NCBI RefSeq assembly: GCF_002078505.1
Contig: NZ_LUAV01000002.1
Coordinates: forward strand, 619,098 to 683,097
Length of the DNA stretch: 64,000 nt
Source: Ensifer aridi
GTDB taxonomy: Bacteria > Pseudomonadota > Alphaproteobacteria > Rhizobiales > Rhizobiaceae
Direction: 5' to 3'
Numbering within the stretch: the first letter of the stretch is position 1; each line of letters opens with the position of its first letter. Shown here piece by piece: positions 19,269-28,814 of the stretch. Position numbers and translations under genes: made by a program. The notes under the pieces were generated by a model. The model was not told where the DNA came from. It saw only the letters and a list, made by a program, of their open reading frames with translations, and did no database searches.

Positions 19269-19837
19269 TGCTGAAGCTCGTTCTTACCGGTGTCTGGGTC
19301 TGCGCCGTCACGCTCGGATCCGTGTATTTTTCGATGCAGCACGCGTCGGCGCCTGCGATTTCGGACGCCGAGGCCGACCGTCGCGCATCGGAGGAATATG
19401 TGCCGGGGGAAATCATAACCGTTCCCGCCATCAAGGATGGGGCCGTGCAAGGCTATTTCCTTGCAAAGCTCTCCTTCTCGGCGACGAGAGAAGGCATTGC
19501 GAAGCTGCATGCGCCGCTTCGGCAGCTCGTCACCGACGAGCTCTATGACATGCTTGTCGGCTCGACGTACATCGATATCGCCGACACCGAGACCTTCGAC
19601 CTGCCGGGCTTCAAAGGTGCGGTCAAGGACGGCCTCAACAAGAAGCTCGGGAGTGAAGTCATCACCGAGGTCCTGGTCGAGCAGCTCGAATATCTGACCA
19701 AGGACGACGTCGAACGTGTGGCGAACAGCCAGAACAGGCCGTACCAGAAGCCGGTCCCGGTCATCGACAAAAATGGGAAGGTTGCGGCTGACAAGATACC
19801 GGAAGGCGCCGTGTCCGCGACCGCCAGCGCGCATTAA
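19268..19837 (+). CDS. Membrane-anchored protein of the flagellar cluster (189 aa)
   Basis: An N-terminal membrane anchor (residues 3-23, LVLTGVWVCAVTLGSVYFSM) precedes a periplasmic domain of about 160 residues. The domain's ending (GAVKDGLNKKLGSEVITEVL, then EQLEYL) recalls the C-terminal part of FliL, the stator-associated protein, but the similarity is weak. It starts on the stop of the FlgN-like gene (TGATG), so it is translated with it. Its last four bases overlap the convergent glycosyltransferase gene. Function is unknown. Confidence 0.6.
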   Translation: MLKLVLTGVWVCAVTLGSVYFSMQHASAPAISDAEADRRASEEYVPGEIITVPAIKDGAVQGYFLAKLSFSATREGIAKLHAPLRQLVTDELYDMLVGSTYIDIADTETFDLPGFKGAVKDGLNKKLGSEVITEVLVEQLEYLTKDDVERVANSQNRPYQKPVPVIDKNGKVAADKIPEGAVSATASAH

Positions 19838-20805
19838 TCCTGCGCGTGGTTTGAGCCGACCTTGGCCGTCAGGCGGCCGATCGCAACATAGAGGGGATAG
19901 AGGCTCGCGGCGGCAAGACCGGTCTCCGCCCACAGTCTGAGGCCGACCGGCAGAGCCATGACGAGCAGGCCGAGGGATTTACCGAGCGTCCGCAAACGAC
20001 CGGCGAGCGTTGCATCGCGCTGATGCTCCAGAATTGTCGAGATCGCACCTTTTTCGAGGCAGCGGGCGCGAACCCACGACGTCGTCGTGTGATGGACCGG
20101 GACTGTTTCCGCCACCCAGGCCTCCGCTGCCCAAGCAAGCGAGAACCCTTTCGCCCTGCACCGATCGAAGAAGTCCGCGTCGCCGACACCGACGATGTTG
20201 AGCGCCGGATTGAGAAACGGCTGAGGCATCCCGTCGAGCACCCGTCGTGTGATCAGGACGTTGCCTGCGGAATAGAGAATGGGTACCGGCCCGGTCTCGT
20301 CATAAGGGGGCTTGAAAACGGGATGCCGCTTCCATTTCTGGTCCCGCGGGTGCTGAAAGACGGGCAGTTGCGGACCACCGACGATGTCCGCCCCATGGGC
20401 GTCCCGGACCGCGACAAGACAATCCAGCCATTCGGGAGCAGCGACCTCGTCATCATAGATGGCGGCGAGCACGGCGAGGTTGGGGTAGAGATTGAGGGCG
20501 GCCGCCCAACCGGCGTTACATGCATGGGCGAGCCCGCGGCTTCGAACGACGATAATGGCGGAATCCAACGCGTGCCGGACGAGGAAATCCTTCGCCGCTC
20601 GCGCCCCTGCCAGACCGTCCGCGTCGTTTTCGACGACGATGGTCGCCAAAGGTACGTCCGGCCGCTGCGAGACGATGGTTTTCAGCGTCTTGAGGAGGTG
20701 GTCCGGTCGGCGGAACGTCGGCACGACGATGACGAGTTCGATATCTGCCGCGTCTTCCAGCCTGGTCTGGAAATGGATGGAAACACCCTCGACGTTCGAC
20801 GTCAT
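19834..20805 (-). CDS. Glycosyltransferase family 2 protein (323 aa)
   Basis: GT-A fold enzyme that would transfer sugar from a nucleotide sugar. The N-terminal motif VIVVPTFRRPDHLLKTL opens the nucleotide-binding domain, and IYDDEVA at about residues 116-122 provides the DxD-like metal site. A hydrophobic C-terminal stretch (LGLLVMALPVGLRLWAE) may tether it to the membrane. Start: ATG 20805, since the upstream TTG 20811 has no better ribosome binding site. Whether it modifies flagellin or makes surface polysaccharide cannot be told. It converges on the flagellar block. Confidence 0.8.
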   Translation of the reverse strand: MTSNVEGVSIHFQTRLEDAADIELVIVVPTFRRPDHLLKTLKTIVSQRPDVPLATIVVENDADGLAGARAAKDFLVRHALDSAIIVVRSRGLAHACNAGWAAALNLYPNLAVLAAIYDDEVAAPEWLDCLVAVRDAHGADIVGGPQLPVFQHPRDQKWKRHPVFKPPYDETGPVPILYSAGNVLITRRVLDGMPQPFLNPALNIVGVGDADFFDRCRAKGFSLAWAAEAWVAETVPVHHTTTSWVRARCLEKGAISTILEHQRDATLAGRLRTLGKSLGLLVMALPVGLRLWAETGLAAASLYPLYVAIGRLTAKVGSNHAQD

Positions 20806-21173
20806 CGTCAAAATCCGCGTACAGAGTTAGGCAATCACTGCAACAAAATCTTCCTGAAGAGATGAGCCGAAAACGGCTTTCAGATGAGAAGTTTACGCCG
20901 CGCGTGAGCACATTGCAAAAGCCGAATTGATGGCTTGGGGGTACCACTCAGCGCTGCCTGCGCCGGCGCAGCGGTGCCTCAGCGAATCTTGCGTGACAGG
21001 ACGGGTCTTTCATCAATGCAAGGAAATGGGGTTGGCGGCCTGCCGGAAGCCGCGTCGGCGTCTTTAGGCTCTTGCATTTATGCGTTTGGAACAGCATAGG
21101 GCGCATGCAGGCAATCGCTTGAGGCCGCGTAATTTAAAGTGTGCCGCATTCAGGACCAGCCGGGAGACATGCC
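20806..21173. other. Divergent promoter region of glycosyltransferase and folD
   Basis: 368 bases without a gene. It contains a perfect 14-base palindrome CTGCGCCGGCGCAG at 20958-20971 flanked by further GC-rich complementarity, and an AT-richer stretch before folD (21131-21140). Promoters for both flanking genes should be here, but none is clear enough to mark. Confidence 0.5.
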
Positions 21174-22073
21174 GTGACGACTGTGATTGATGGCAAGAAC
21201 GTTGCCGCTTCGGTCATCGAAATCGTGAAATCCGCCACCAGGGCGCTGGAAAGCGAAACGGGCGTGCGGGCGGGACTCGCGGTGGTCATCGTCGGCGACG
21301 ATCCGGCAAGCCACGCCTATGTGTCGGCGAAGAGCAAGATGGCTAAGGAGTGCGGCTTCCTGTCGGTCCAGCATACGCTGCCCGAAGAGACCTCGCAGGA
21401 GGAACTGGCCGCACTGGTCGCGGAGCTCAATGCCGACCCGTCCATCCACGGCATTCTCGTGCAACTGCCCCTACCGAAACATCTCCAGTCCGAACCGATC
21501 ATCCAGTCGATCCAGCCGGAGAAGGATGTCGACGGGCTGCACGTCGTCAATGCCGGCAAGGTCGCGACCGGCGATCTCGAAGGCGGCCTCGTCTCCTGCA
21601 CGCCGGCCGGCGCCATGGTCTTCGTGCGCCGCAACTACGGAGAGGATCTTTCCGGCCTCAATGCCGTCGTCATCGGTCGCTCAAACCTCTTCGGCAAGCC
21701 GATGTCGGCGTTGCTTCTCGCGGCGAACGCGACGGTCACGACGGCGCATTCTCGCACCAAGGACCTTGCCGGCGTCTGCCGCAACGCCGACATCCTTGTC
21801 GCCGCGGTCGGCCGTCCGGAGATGGTCAAGGCCGATTGGGTCAAGCCCGGTGCCATGGTCATCGATGTCGGGATCAATCGCGTCCCGGCGCCGGAGCGCG
21901 GCGAAGGCAAGACGAAGCTCGTTGGCGACGTCGCTTTCGAGGAATGCGCCAAGGTCGCAAGCGTGATTACGCCTGTGCCGGGGGGCGTCGGACCGATGAC
22001 GATCGCCATGCTGATGGCGAACACGATCATCGCCGCCTGCCGCAAGGCCGGCCGCAAGCCGCCGAAGTTCTGA
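21174..22073 (+). CDS. folD: Bifunctional methylenetetrahydrofolate dehydrogenase/cyclohydrolase FolD
   Basis: Interconverts 5,10-methylene-, methenyl- and 10-formyl-tetrahydrofolate with NADP in the cytoplasm. Y49 and K53 in HAYVSAKSK are the active-site pair; [11 protein letters not shown] and the C-terminal [16 protein letters not shown] are family signatures, and [13 protein letters not shown] is the nucleotide-binding segment. The start is GTG 21174, placed by GGGAGA six bases upstream and by the usual N-terminus; this gives 299 aa, the normal length. Confidence 0.96.
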   Translation: MTTVIDGKNVAASVIEIVKSATRALESETGVRAGLAVVIVGDDPASHAYVSAKSKMAKECGFLSVQHTLPEETSQEELAALVAELNADPSIHGILVQLPLPKHLQSEPIIQSIQPEKDVDGLHVVNAGKVATGDLEGGLVSCTPAGAMVFVRRNYGEDLSGLNAVVIGRSNLFGKPMSALLLAANATVTTAHSRTKDLAGVCRNADILVAAVGRPEMVKADWVKPGAMVIDVGINRVPAPERGEGKTKLVGDVAFEECAKVASVITPVPGGVGPMTIAMLMANTIIAACRKAGRKPPKF

Positions 22074-22101
22074 GAACACGGGGGGGCGCATTCGATCCCG
22101 C

Positions 22102-23139
22102 TTATCGGCCGGGTACCGGTCCCGTCGAGGCCCGCACGATCAGCTCGGCGCGCCAAAGCTCCTGCTCGGGATAGTCTCCGCGGTTGAGGATGCCGCCGAT
22201 CAGCCGCTTGGCGATGCGCGCGCCTGCGGCCCTGAGCGAAGAGCGCGTCGTCGTCAGCGGCACGCTGAAGTTTTCTGGTTTCAGCATCGGCAGGACGTCG
22301 TCATGAGCGATGACGGAGATGTCGCTGCCGATTGCGAGACCTGCCTGGTTGATCGCGCGCACGGCCCCGAGCGCCAGCACCGTACTCGAGCAGAGAACCG
22401 CGGTCGGCGGATCCGGCCGCCCGAGGAAACGCCGCATGCTGCGATAACCGTATTCGTCCGTCATAGCCGAATGATGGACCAGCGCCTCGTCCAGTCGCAG
22501 CCCCTTTTCCTCGAGAGCGCGTACCACGCCCTTTTTCCGGCGGATGGAGAAGCTCAGATAGTCCGGCCCGTTGATGAGCGCGATCCGATGATGGCCGAGC
22601 TGGATGAGAAGCTTCGTCGCATCATAGAACGCGCCCGTATTGTCGATATCGAGAAACGGATAATCCCGCGGGCCGCCGATCGAGCGGCCGTGCACGACGA
22701 AGGGAATCGAGAGCGACTTCAATATGGCGATGCGGGGATCGTTCGCGCGCATGTAGGCAATAAAGACCGCATCGACATTGCCGCTCGCCGCCAGCCGCCG
22801 GAACGTCGCCTCCTCGTCGTCAGGCGCACTCGGGTTCAGCACGAAGTGGAAGTCGTGCTTCACTGCCTCCTCGGCGAGCCCGGCTAGGAATTCGCCGAAA
22901 TGGATATCGGAATCGATGCCGGAAGCGATCGGCATGACGAGACCTATGGAATAGGCCTTGCCGGTCGCGAGCCGCTGCGCAGCGCGGTTGGGCCGATAGC
23001 CCGTCTCGCGTACCGCCTGCAAAACGCGCTTCCGCGTTTCGGCATTGACTTCCGGGTAGCCGTTGAGCGCCCGGCTGACGGTCGTCTGCGACAGGCCGAG
23101 CTGCTGCGCGAGCTGCTTGAGATTGACCGCCATGCTCAT
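22102..23139 (-). CDS. aglR: LacI-family regulator of the agl operon, AglR
   Basis: Repressor or activator of alpha-glucoside use, divergent from aglE. The helix-turn-helix is at residues 7-30 (LKQLAQQLGLSQTTVSRALN) and is followed by the hinge and a periplasmic-binding-protein-like sugar domain to residue 345. Start ATG 23139 has GGGAGG upstream. A perfect palindrome with the LacI-type core AAAGCGCTTT sits on its own ribosome binding site (23147-23162), and a second before aglE (23350-23363), so it probably controls both genes including itself. Confidence 0.9.
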   Translation of the reverse strand: MSMAVNLKQLAQQLGLSQTTVSRALNGYPEVNAETRKRVLQAVRETGYRPNRAAQRLATGKAYSIGLVMPIASGIDSDIHFGEFLAGLAEEAVKHDFHFVLNPSAPDDEEATFRRLAASGNVDAVFIAYMRANDPRIAILKSLSIPFVVHGRSIGGPRDYPFLDIDNTGAFYDATKLLIQLGHHRIALINGPDYLSFSIRRKKGVVRALEEKGLRLDEALVHHSAMTDEYGYRSMRRFLGRPDPPTAVLCSSTVLALGAVRAINQAGLAIGSDISVIAHDDVLPMLKPENFSVPLTTTRSSLRAAGARIAKRLIGGILNRGDYPEQELWRAELIVRASTGPVPGR

Positions 23140-23146
23140 TATTCCT

Positions 23147-23162
23147 CCCAAAGCGCTTTGGG
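23147..23162. promoter_or_regulatory. AglR operator, aglR-proximal
   Basis: CCCAAAGCGCTTTGGG is a perfect 16-base palindrome starting eight bases upstream of the aglR ATG and overlapping its ribosome binding site. Its core CAAAGCGCTTTG is identical to the site before aglE. The shape is classic for LacI-family operators, suggesting autoregulation. Confidence 0.75.
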
Positions 23163-23249
23163 TATCCTTTTCATTTTTCCCGTTTCAGCAAGCGCCTTTT
23201 ACGTCCTCTATCACTCGTGCTTGCCTGGAAAAAGCGAAAACCCGCGTTT

Positions 23250-23290
23250 GGCGCCGCAAAAATGCTACCGCAGAGCAAAAATGCGGCGCC
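23250..23290. promoter_or_regulatory. Inverted and direct repeats between the two AglR operators
   Basis: GGCGCCGCA (23250-23258) and TGCGGCGCC (23282-23290) are perfect inverted repeats. Inside them GCAAAAATGC is repeated directly at 23256-23265 and 23275-23284, 19 bases apart. This is a candidate site for a second regulator of the divergent agl promoters. No regulator is proposed. Confidence 0.45.
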
Positions 23291-23349
23291 TGGAGGCGTC
23301 AGAGGAAAGCTCTTGACTCTTCCCCCGCGGCAAGGGAGTGTTAGCGAGC

Positions 23350-23363
23350 TCAAAGCGCTTTGA
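23350..23363. promoter_or_regulatory. AglR operator, aglE-proximal
   Basis: TCAAAGCGCTTTGA is a perfect 14-base palindrome sharing the 12-base core CAAAGCGCTTTG with the site at 23147-23162. The two centres are 202 bases apart. It lies 75 bases before the aglE start. Confidence 0.75.
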
Positions 23364-23438
23364 ATTTGCCTTTGAATTCGTGCCTGACGATCCACCCGCG
23401 ACGCTACGTCCCGGGTTTTCTTTTGGGGAGGACTAGAC

Positions 23439-24797
23439 GTGAAGAGATCATTGCTGTGGGGCGCTGCTGCGCTCGCATTGCTTGCGGGCAGCGCCGGCGC
23501 TGCCGACCTGAAGTTCAAGCCGGGCGAAGATTCCAAGTTCAACTGGGCGAGCTTCGAGGAGTTCAAGAAGGGCCATGATCTGAAGGGCCAGACGCTCACG
23601 ATATTCGGGCCTTGGCGCGGCGAGGACGAAGCCCTGTTCAAGAGCGTTTATGCGTATTTCGCCGAGGCGACGGGGGTGGAGGTCAAGTACTCGTCCTCCG
23701 AGAACTACGAGCAGCAGATCGTCATCGACACGCAGGCAGGCAGCCCGCCGGATGTGGCGATTCTACCGCAGCCGGGTCTGATTGCCGACCTCGCCGCCAA
23801 GGGCCTTCTGACGCCGCTCGGCGACGAAACCAAGCAATGGCTCCTCGACAATTATGCCGCCGGTCAGTCCTGGGTGGACCTTTCCACCTATAACGGCAAG
23901 GACGGCCAGCCGGCGCTCTACGCCTTCCCCTACAAGATTGATGTGAAGTCGCTCGTCTGGTACGTGCCGGAAAACTTCGAGGATGCCGGCTACGAAGTCC
24001 CGAAGACTATGGAGGAATTGAAGGCGCTGACGGAGCAAATCGCCGAGGACGGCGAGAAGCCCTGGTGCATTGGGCTCGGCTCCGGTGGTGCAACGGGCTG
24101 GCCCGCGACCGACTGGGTCGAGGATCTGATGCTGCGCACGCAGCCCGCCGACGTCTATGACAAGTGGGTCAAGAATGAGATCCCGTTCACCGATCCGGCG
24201 ATCACCGCGGCGCTCGATGAGTTCGGTTGGTTCGCGCGCAACGACAAGTTCGTCGACGGCGGCGCGGCGGCTGTCGCCTCGACCGATTTCCGCGACAGTC
24301 CCAAGGGCCTCTTCGCCTCTCCGCCGAAGTGCTACCTGCATCACCAGGCCTCGTTCATTCCGTCCTTCTTCCCAGAGGGAACGGTCGTCGGGGAAGATGC
24401 CGACTTCTTCTACATGCCGCCTTACGAGAGCAAGAAGGAGCTCGGCAATCCGGTGCTCGGCGCAGGCACGCTCGCGATGATCACAAAGGATACGCCGGCC
24501 GCGCGCGCCTTCATCGAGTTTCTGAAGACCCCGATCGCGCACGAGGTCTGGATGGCGCAGACCAGCTTCCTGACGCCCTACAAGAGCGTCAATGTCGACG
24601 TCTACGGCAACCCGCCGCTCAAGAAGCAGGGCGAGATCCTGCTGAGCGCCACGACCTTCCGTTTCGACGGCTCCGACCTGATGCCCGGCAAGATCGGTGC
24701 GGGCGCCTTCTGGACCGGCATGGTCGATTTCGTGGGCGGCAAGTCCTCCGCCGATGTGGCGGCCGGCGTGCAGAAAGCGTGGGACGCGATCAAGTAA
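23439..24797 (+). CDS. aglE: Alpha-glucoside-binding periplasmic protein AglE
   Basis: Binding protein of the ABC importer for sucrose, maltose and trehalose described in S. meliloti. Signal peptide at residues 1-22 (LLWGAAALALLAGSAGAA). The rest is a large extracellular solute-binding fold (family 1), with typical segments such as GVEVKYSSSENYEQQ and PPDVAILPQPGL. 452 aa is typical. First gene of aglEFGAK, read divergently from aglR; a strong hairpin follows its stop. Confidence 0.93.
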   Translation: MKRSLLWGAAALALLAGSAGAADLKFKPGEDSKFNWASFEEFKKGHDLKGQTLTIFGPWRGEDEALFKSVYAYFAEATGVEVKYSSSENYEQQIVIDTQAGSPPDVAILPQPGLIADLAAKGLLTPLGDETKQWLLDNYAAGQSWVDLSTYNGKDGQPALYAFPYKIDVKSLVWYVPENFEDAGYEVPKTMEELKALTEQIAEDGEKPWCIGLGSGGATGWPATDWVEDLMLRTQPADVYDKWVKNEIPFTDPAITAALDEFGWFARNDKFVDGGAAAVASTDFRDSPKGLFASPPKCYLHHQASFIPSFFPEGTVVGEDADFFYMPPYESKKELGNPVLGAGTLAMITKDTPAARAFIEFLKTPIAHEVWMAQTSFLTPYKSVNVDVYGNPPLKKQGEILLSATTFRFDGSDLMPGKIGAGAFWTGMVDFVGGKSSADVAAGVQKAWDAIK

Positions 24798-24806
24798 AGC
24801 CAGTTG

Positions 24807-24834
24807 AGGCGGACGATGGGGCCATCGTCCGCCT
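24807..24834 (+). terminator. aglE-aglF intergenic hairpin
   Basis: Perfect 13-base arms, AGGCGGACGATGG (24807-24819) and CCATCGTCCGCCT (24822-24834), with only two bases between. It starts nine bases after the aglE stop. The T-rich tail is weak, so partial termination or protection of the aglE message from 3' decay is likely, giving more binding protein than permease. Confidence 0.7.
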
Positions 24835-24951
24835 GTTCCTCATTTCGGACGGCCTTCGGACATGCGGGCGGTCCCAACCAAAACGGTAGCAGCCGTCACA
24901 CGAGGCGCCCGATGAGGCGTCTCCGAAGGCGTGAGAGGGGAGGAATGTGTC

Positions 24952-25962
24952 ATGGAGCAATTGGTTGCTGCCATTCTCACGATGGTGGCCGGTGTTCTGG
25001 TCTGCGCGGCCTATTTCTGGGGCACGAATTTGATTCTCGACCGGATCTTCCCTTCCAAAGGGAAGTTCGGTGCCGTCGCGTCCCGCAATCTGCGTATCGC
25101 GAACAGCATCCGCCCCTGGCTGTTCCTTGCGCCGGCACTGCTGGCGCTGACGCTCTATCTCGTCTACCCCGTCGCCCAATCGGTCTGGCTGAGCCTGCAC
25201 GACAGGGGCGGCCAGAACTTCGTCGGGATCAGCAACTATCAATGGATGGTCAACGACGGCGAATTCCGGCAGTCGATCTTCAACAACTTCCTCTGGCTCC
25301 TGGTGGTTCCGGCGCTCTCTACCTTCTTCGGGCTTATCATCGCTGCGCTGACTGATCGGATCTGGTGGGGCAACATTGCCAAGACGCTGATCTTCATGCC
25401 GATGGCGATCTCCTTCGTCGGCGCGGCCGTGATATGGAAATTCATTTACGACTATCGCGCCGCAGGTACGGAGCAGATCGGCCTTCTGAACGCGATCGTC
25501 GTCGCCTTCGGCGGTGAGCCGCAGGCCTGGATCACGCTGCCCTTCTGGAACAACTTCTTCCTGATGGCCATCCTCGTCTGGATCCAGACCGGCTTTGCCA
25601 TGGTCATCCTTTCGGCGGCGCTGCGCGGCATCCCGGAGGAGACGATCGAGGCGGCGGTGATCGATGGCGCCAATGGCTGGCAGATCTTCTTCAAAATCAT
25701 GGTGCCGCAGATCTGGGGCACGATCGCGGTCGTCTGGACCACCATCACCATCCTCGTTCTCAAGGTCTTCGATATTGTGCTGGCGATGACGAACGGTCAG
25801 TGGCAGAGCCAGGTGCTCGCCAACCTGATGTTCGATTGGATGTTCCGCGGCGGCGGCGATTTCGGTCGCGGCGCATCGATCGCCGTGGTCATCATGGTCC
25901 TCGTCATCCCGATCATGATCTGGAATATCCGCAATGCTGCCAAGGAAGCGGGGGGCCGCTGA
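24952..25962 (+). CDS. aglF: Alpha-glucoside ABC transporter permease AglF
   Basis: Membrane subunit of the agl importer. An N-terminal helix (about 4-25) precedes the MalF-like permease domain with six helices; the ATPase-contact EAA loop is EAAVIDGANGWQIFFKIMVP at about residues 228-247. ATG 24952 is chosen for the GGGGAGGA site upstream. Length 336 aa. The stop lies one base before the aglG start. Confidence 0.92.
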   Translation: MEQLVAAILTMVAGVLVCAAYFWGTNLILDRIFPSKGKFGAVASRNLRIANSIRPWLFLAPALLALTLYLVYPVAQSVWLSLHDRGGQNFVGISNYQWMVNDGEFRQSIFNNFLWLLVVPALSTFFGLIIAALTDRIWWGNIAKTLIFMPMAISFVGAAVIWKFIYDYRAAGTEQIGLLNAIVVAFGGEPQAWITLPFWNNFFLMAILVWIQTGFAMVILSAALRGIPEETIEAAVIDGANGWQIFFKIMVPQIWGTIAVVWTTITILVLKVFDIVLAMTNGQWQSQVLANLMFDWMFRGGGDFGRGASIAVVIMVLVIPIMIWNIRNAAKEAGGR

Positions 25963-25963
25963 A

Positions 25964-27109
25964 ATGAATCCGTCCACCCGTTCGCCGCTCATGTGCGCGG
26001 TTCATCTGTCCGTCCTGCTTCTGGTCCTGCTCTGGACCATGCCGACGGCGGGCCTTTTGATTTCATCCCTGCGCGACAAGGATCAGCTCGCCGTGTCCGG
26101 CTGGTGGACGGCGCTTGCCACCTCCTCACGCAATGCGGTCGCACGCGCACCGTCGCCCGAAAGCCAGGTCGAGCGCGACGGCAAGTTCGTGATTTCCGGC
26201 AACGTGCTCGAAGGCCAGGGCGGCCAGATTTCCGCCTTCGGCTTTTCCAGCCGCGAGCCCGCCAAATTCAAACCTGGCGAGACGGCCGAGCTCAATGACG
26301 GCGAAAGGCTGACGGTACAGGCTGACGGCAGCTTCGAGATCGTCTCGGATCAGCGGATGGAGGGATCGCGCGGCCAGCGAATCTTCTTCACGGCCTCGAC
26401 GCCGCCGCGCTTCACGCTCGACAACTACGCCGAGGTTCTGAGCGCGGCAGGCATCGGCAGGTCCTTCCTCAATTCGTTGACCGTTGCCGTCCCGTCCACG
26501 GTTATCCCTATCCTGATCGCCGCCTTCGCCGCCTATGCGCTTGCCTGGATGCCCTTTCCGGGGCGCGCACTGCTGCTCGCCGTCGTCGTCGGCCTGCTCG
26601 TAGTGCCTCTGCAAATGTCGCTTATTCCGCTGCTGCAGCTTTACAACGGGGTCGGCGCTTTCTTCGGCGTCCCGGCCAAGACCTATATGGGCATCTGGCT
26701 TGCCCATACCGGCTTCGGTCTGCCGCTGGCGATCTATCTGCTGCGCAACTACATGGCCGGGCTGCCGCGCGAGATCATGGAATCCGCGCGGGTGGATGGT
26801 GCCAGCGATTTCGAGATCTTCGTCAAGATCGTCCTGCCTCTGTCTTTCCCGGCGCTCGCCTCCTTTGCCATTTTCCAGTTCCTGTGGACCTGGAACGATC
26901 TTCTCGTCGCTCTGGTCTTCCTCGGCGCGGGCGACGACGAGTTGGTGCTGACCGGGCGGCTCGTCAACCTTCTCGGCTCGCGCGGCGGCAATTGGGAAAT
27001 CCTCACCGCCTCCGCCTTCATTACCATCATCGTTCCGTTGATCGTCTTCTTCGCCCTGCAGCGCTATCTCGTTCGCGGCCTGCTGGCGGGATCGGTCAAG
27101 GGCGGCTGA
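25964..27109 (+). CDS. aglG: Alpha-glucoside ABC transporter permease AglG
   Basis: Second permease subunit. A first helix (about 9-33) is followed by a roughly 110-residue soluble, probably periplasmic insert, then the MalG-like permease with its EAA loop ESARVDGASDFEIFVKIVLP at about residues 270-290. Length 381 aa, longer than MalG because of the insert. Start ATG 25964 leaves one base after the aglF stop. Confidence 0.92.
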   Translation: MNPSTRSPLMCAVHLSVLLLVLLWTMPTAGLLISSLRDKDQLAVSGWWTALATSSRNAVARAPSPESQVERDGKFVISGNVLEGQGGQISAFGFSSREPAKFKPGETAELNDGERLTVQADGSFEIVSDQRMEGSRGQRIFFTASTPPRFTLDNYAEVLSAAGIGRSFLNSLTVAVPSTVIPILIAAFAAYALAWMPFPGRALLLAVVVGLLVVPLQMSLIPLLQLYNGVGAFFGVPAKTYMGIWLAHTGFGLPLAIYLLRNYMAGLPREIMESARVDGASDFEIFVKIVLPLSFPALASFAIFQFLWTWNDLLVALVFLGAGDDELVLTGRLVNLLGSRGGNWEILTASAFITIIVPLIVFFALQRYLVRGLLAGSVKGG

Positions 27110-27139
27110 TCCCATTCACGACAAGGACCACCAGAACAT

Positions 27140-28795
27140 ATGAACACGACAGAAACGACGAGCTCTCTTCTGCGGCCCGACAAGGATTGGTGGCGCGGAG
27201 CGGTGATCTACCAGATCTATCCGCGTTCCTTTCAGGACACGAATGGCGACGGGATCGGCGATCTGAAGGGCATCACCGCCCGCCTGCCGCATGTCGCGTC
27301 GCTCGGCGCAGACGCGATCTGGATCTCGCCCTTTTTCACCTCGCCGATGAGGGACTTCGGTTACGACGTCTCGAACTACAAGGATGTCGATCCGATCTTC
27401 GGCACGCTTGAGGATTTCGACGCGCTGATCGCCGAGGCGCACCGGCTCGGCCTCCGCGTGATGATCGACCTCGTCCTGTCGCACACGTCGGACCAGCATC
27501 CCTGGTTCGTCGAAAGCCGCTCGAGCCGCAGCAACGCCAAGGCGGACTGGTATGTCTGGGCGGATTCGAAGCCCGACGGCACGCCGCCCAACAACTGGCT
27601 GTCGATCTTCGGCGGCTCTGCCTGGGCCTGGGACCCGACCCGACTGCAATATTACCTGCACAATTTCCTGACCTCGCAGCCGGACCTGAACCTGCACAAC
27701 CCCGAGGTTCAGGAAGCACTCCTTGCCGTCGAACGATTCTGGCTGGAACGGGGCGTCGACGGTTTCCGCCTCGACACCATCAACTTCTATTTTCACGACA
27801 AGCAATTGCGCGACAATCCGGCGTTGGCGCCGGAGCGGCGCAATGCCTCGACGGCGCCGGCGGTCAACCCATACAACTACCAAGAACATATCTACGACAA
27901 GAACCGGCCGGAGAATCTGGAATTCCTGAAGCGCTTCCGGGCGGTAATGGACGAATTTCCCGCGATCGCCGCGGTCGGCGAGGTCGGCGATAGCCAACGC
28001 GGTCTTGAGATCGCCGGCGAATACACGTCCGGCGGCGACAAGGTGCATATGTGCTACGCCTTCGAGTTCCTGGCGCCGGATACGCTGACGCCCCATGGCG
28101 TCGCCGAGGTGCTGCTGGACTTTCAGAAGGCGGCGCCGGAGGGCTGGGCCTGCTGGGCTTTTTCGAACCACGACGTCGTCCGCCACGTCAGCCGCTGGGG
28201 TCACCGCATCGCCGATCACGATGCGCATGCCAAGCTGCTCGCAAGCCTCTTGATGTCCTTGCGTGGTTCCGTCTGCATCTATCAGGGCGAGGAACTGGCG
28301 CTGACCGAAGCGGAACTCGCCTACGAGGATCTTCGCGACCCTTACGGCATTCAGTTCTGGCCCGACTTCAAGGGGCGGGACGGCTGCCGCACGCCGATGG
28401 TATGGGAGAGCCTGCCGGATGGAGGCTTCAGCGACGCGAAGCCCTGGCTGCCGATTTCGGAGAGCCACCTGTCGCAGGCCGTCGCCGTGCAGGAGGGCGA
28501 TCCGAAGTCGGTCCTGCAGCACTACCGCCGCTTCCTGCAGTTCAGGAAGGCGTATCCGGCTTTTGCCAAAGGCGAGATCGAGTTCGTCGAGACCAAGGGA
28601 TCCGTGCTCGCCTTCCTGCGCAGCTTTGGCAACGAGAAACTCTTCTGCCTCTTCAACATGAGCGGTGAACCGGTCACGAAGGAATTGCCGCGCGCGCGGC
28701 TGGAAGTGCTCGAAGGCCACGGCTTCGTCTTTGAGATTATGGACAACGAGGTCAATCTACCGGCCTGGGGCGCGTTTTTCGCGCGCCTGGTCTGA
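27140..28795 (+). CDS. aglA: Alpha-glucosidase AglA (GH13)
   Basis: Cytoplasmic enzyme that hydrolyses imported sucrose, maltose or trehalose. No signal peptide. The GH13 barrel has WWRGAVIYQIYPRSF near the start, nucleophile D212 (DGFRLDT), acid/base E281 (AVGEVGDS) and third carboxylate D345 (SNHDVVRH). Also present are the calcium/loop segment DTNGDGIGDLKGI and IDLVLSHTSDQHPWF. Length 551 aa is typical of oligo-1,6/alpha-glucosidases. It lies between permease and ATPase genes of the importer. Confidence 0.95.
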   Translation: MNTTETTSSLLRPDKDWWRGAVIYQIYPRSFQDTNGDGIGDLKGITARLPHVASLGADAIWISPFFTSPMRDFGYDVSNYKDVDPIFGTLEDFDALIAEAHRLGLRVMIDLVLSHTSDQHPWFVESRSSRSNAKADWYVWADSKPDGTPPNNWLSIFGGSAWAWDPTRLQYYLHNFLTSQPDLNLHNPEVQEALLAVERFWLERGVDGFRLDTINFYFHDKQLRDNPALAPERRNASTAPAVNPYNYQEHIYDKNRPENLEFLKRFRAVMDEFPAIAAVGEVGDSQRGLEIAGEYTSGGDKVHMCYAFEFLAPDTLTPHGVAEVLLDFQKAAPEGWACWAFSNHDVVRHVSRWGHRIADHDAHAKLLASLLMSLRGSVCIYQGEELALTEAELAYEDLRDPYGIQFWPDFKGRDGCRTPMVWESLPDGGFSDAKPWLPISESHLSQAVAVQEGDPKSVLQHYRRFLQFRKAYPAFAKGEIEFVETKGSVLAFLRSFGNEKLFCLFNMSGEPVTKELPRARLEVLEGHGFVFEIMDNEVNLPAWGAFFARLV

Positions 28796-28814
28796 GAAGC
28801 GAGGGGAGGGTGCA

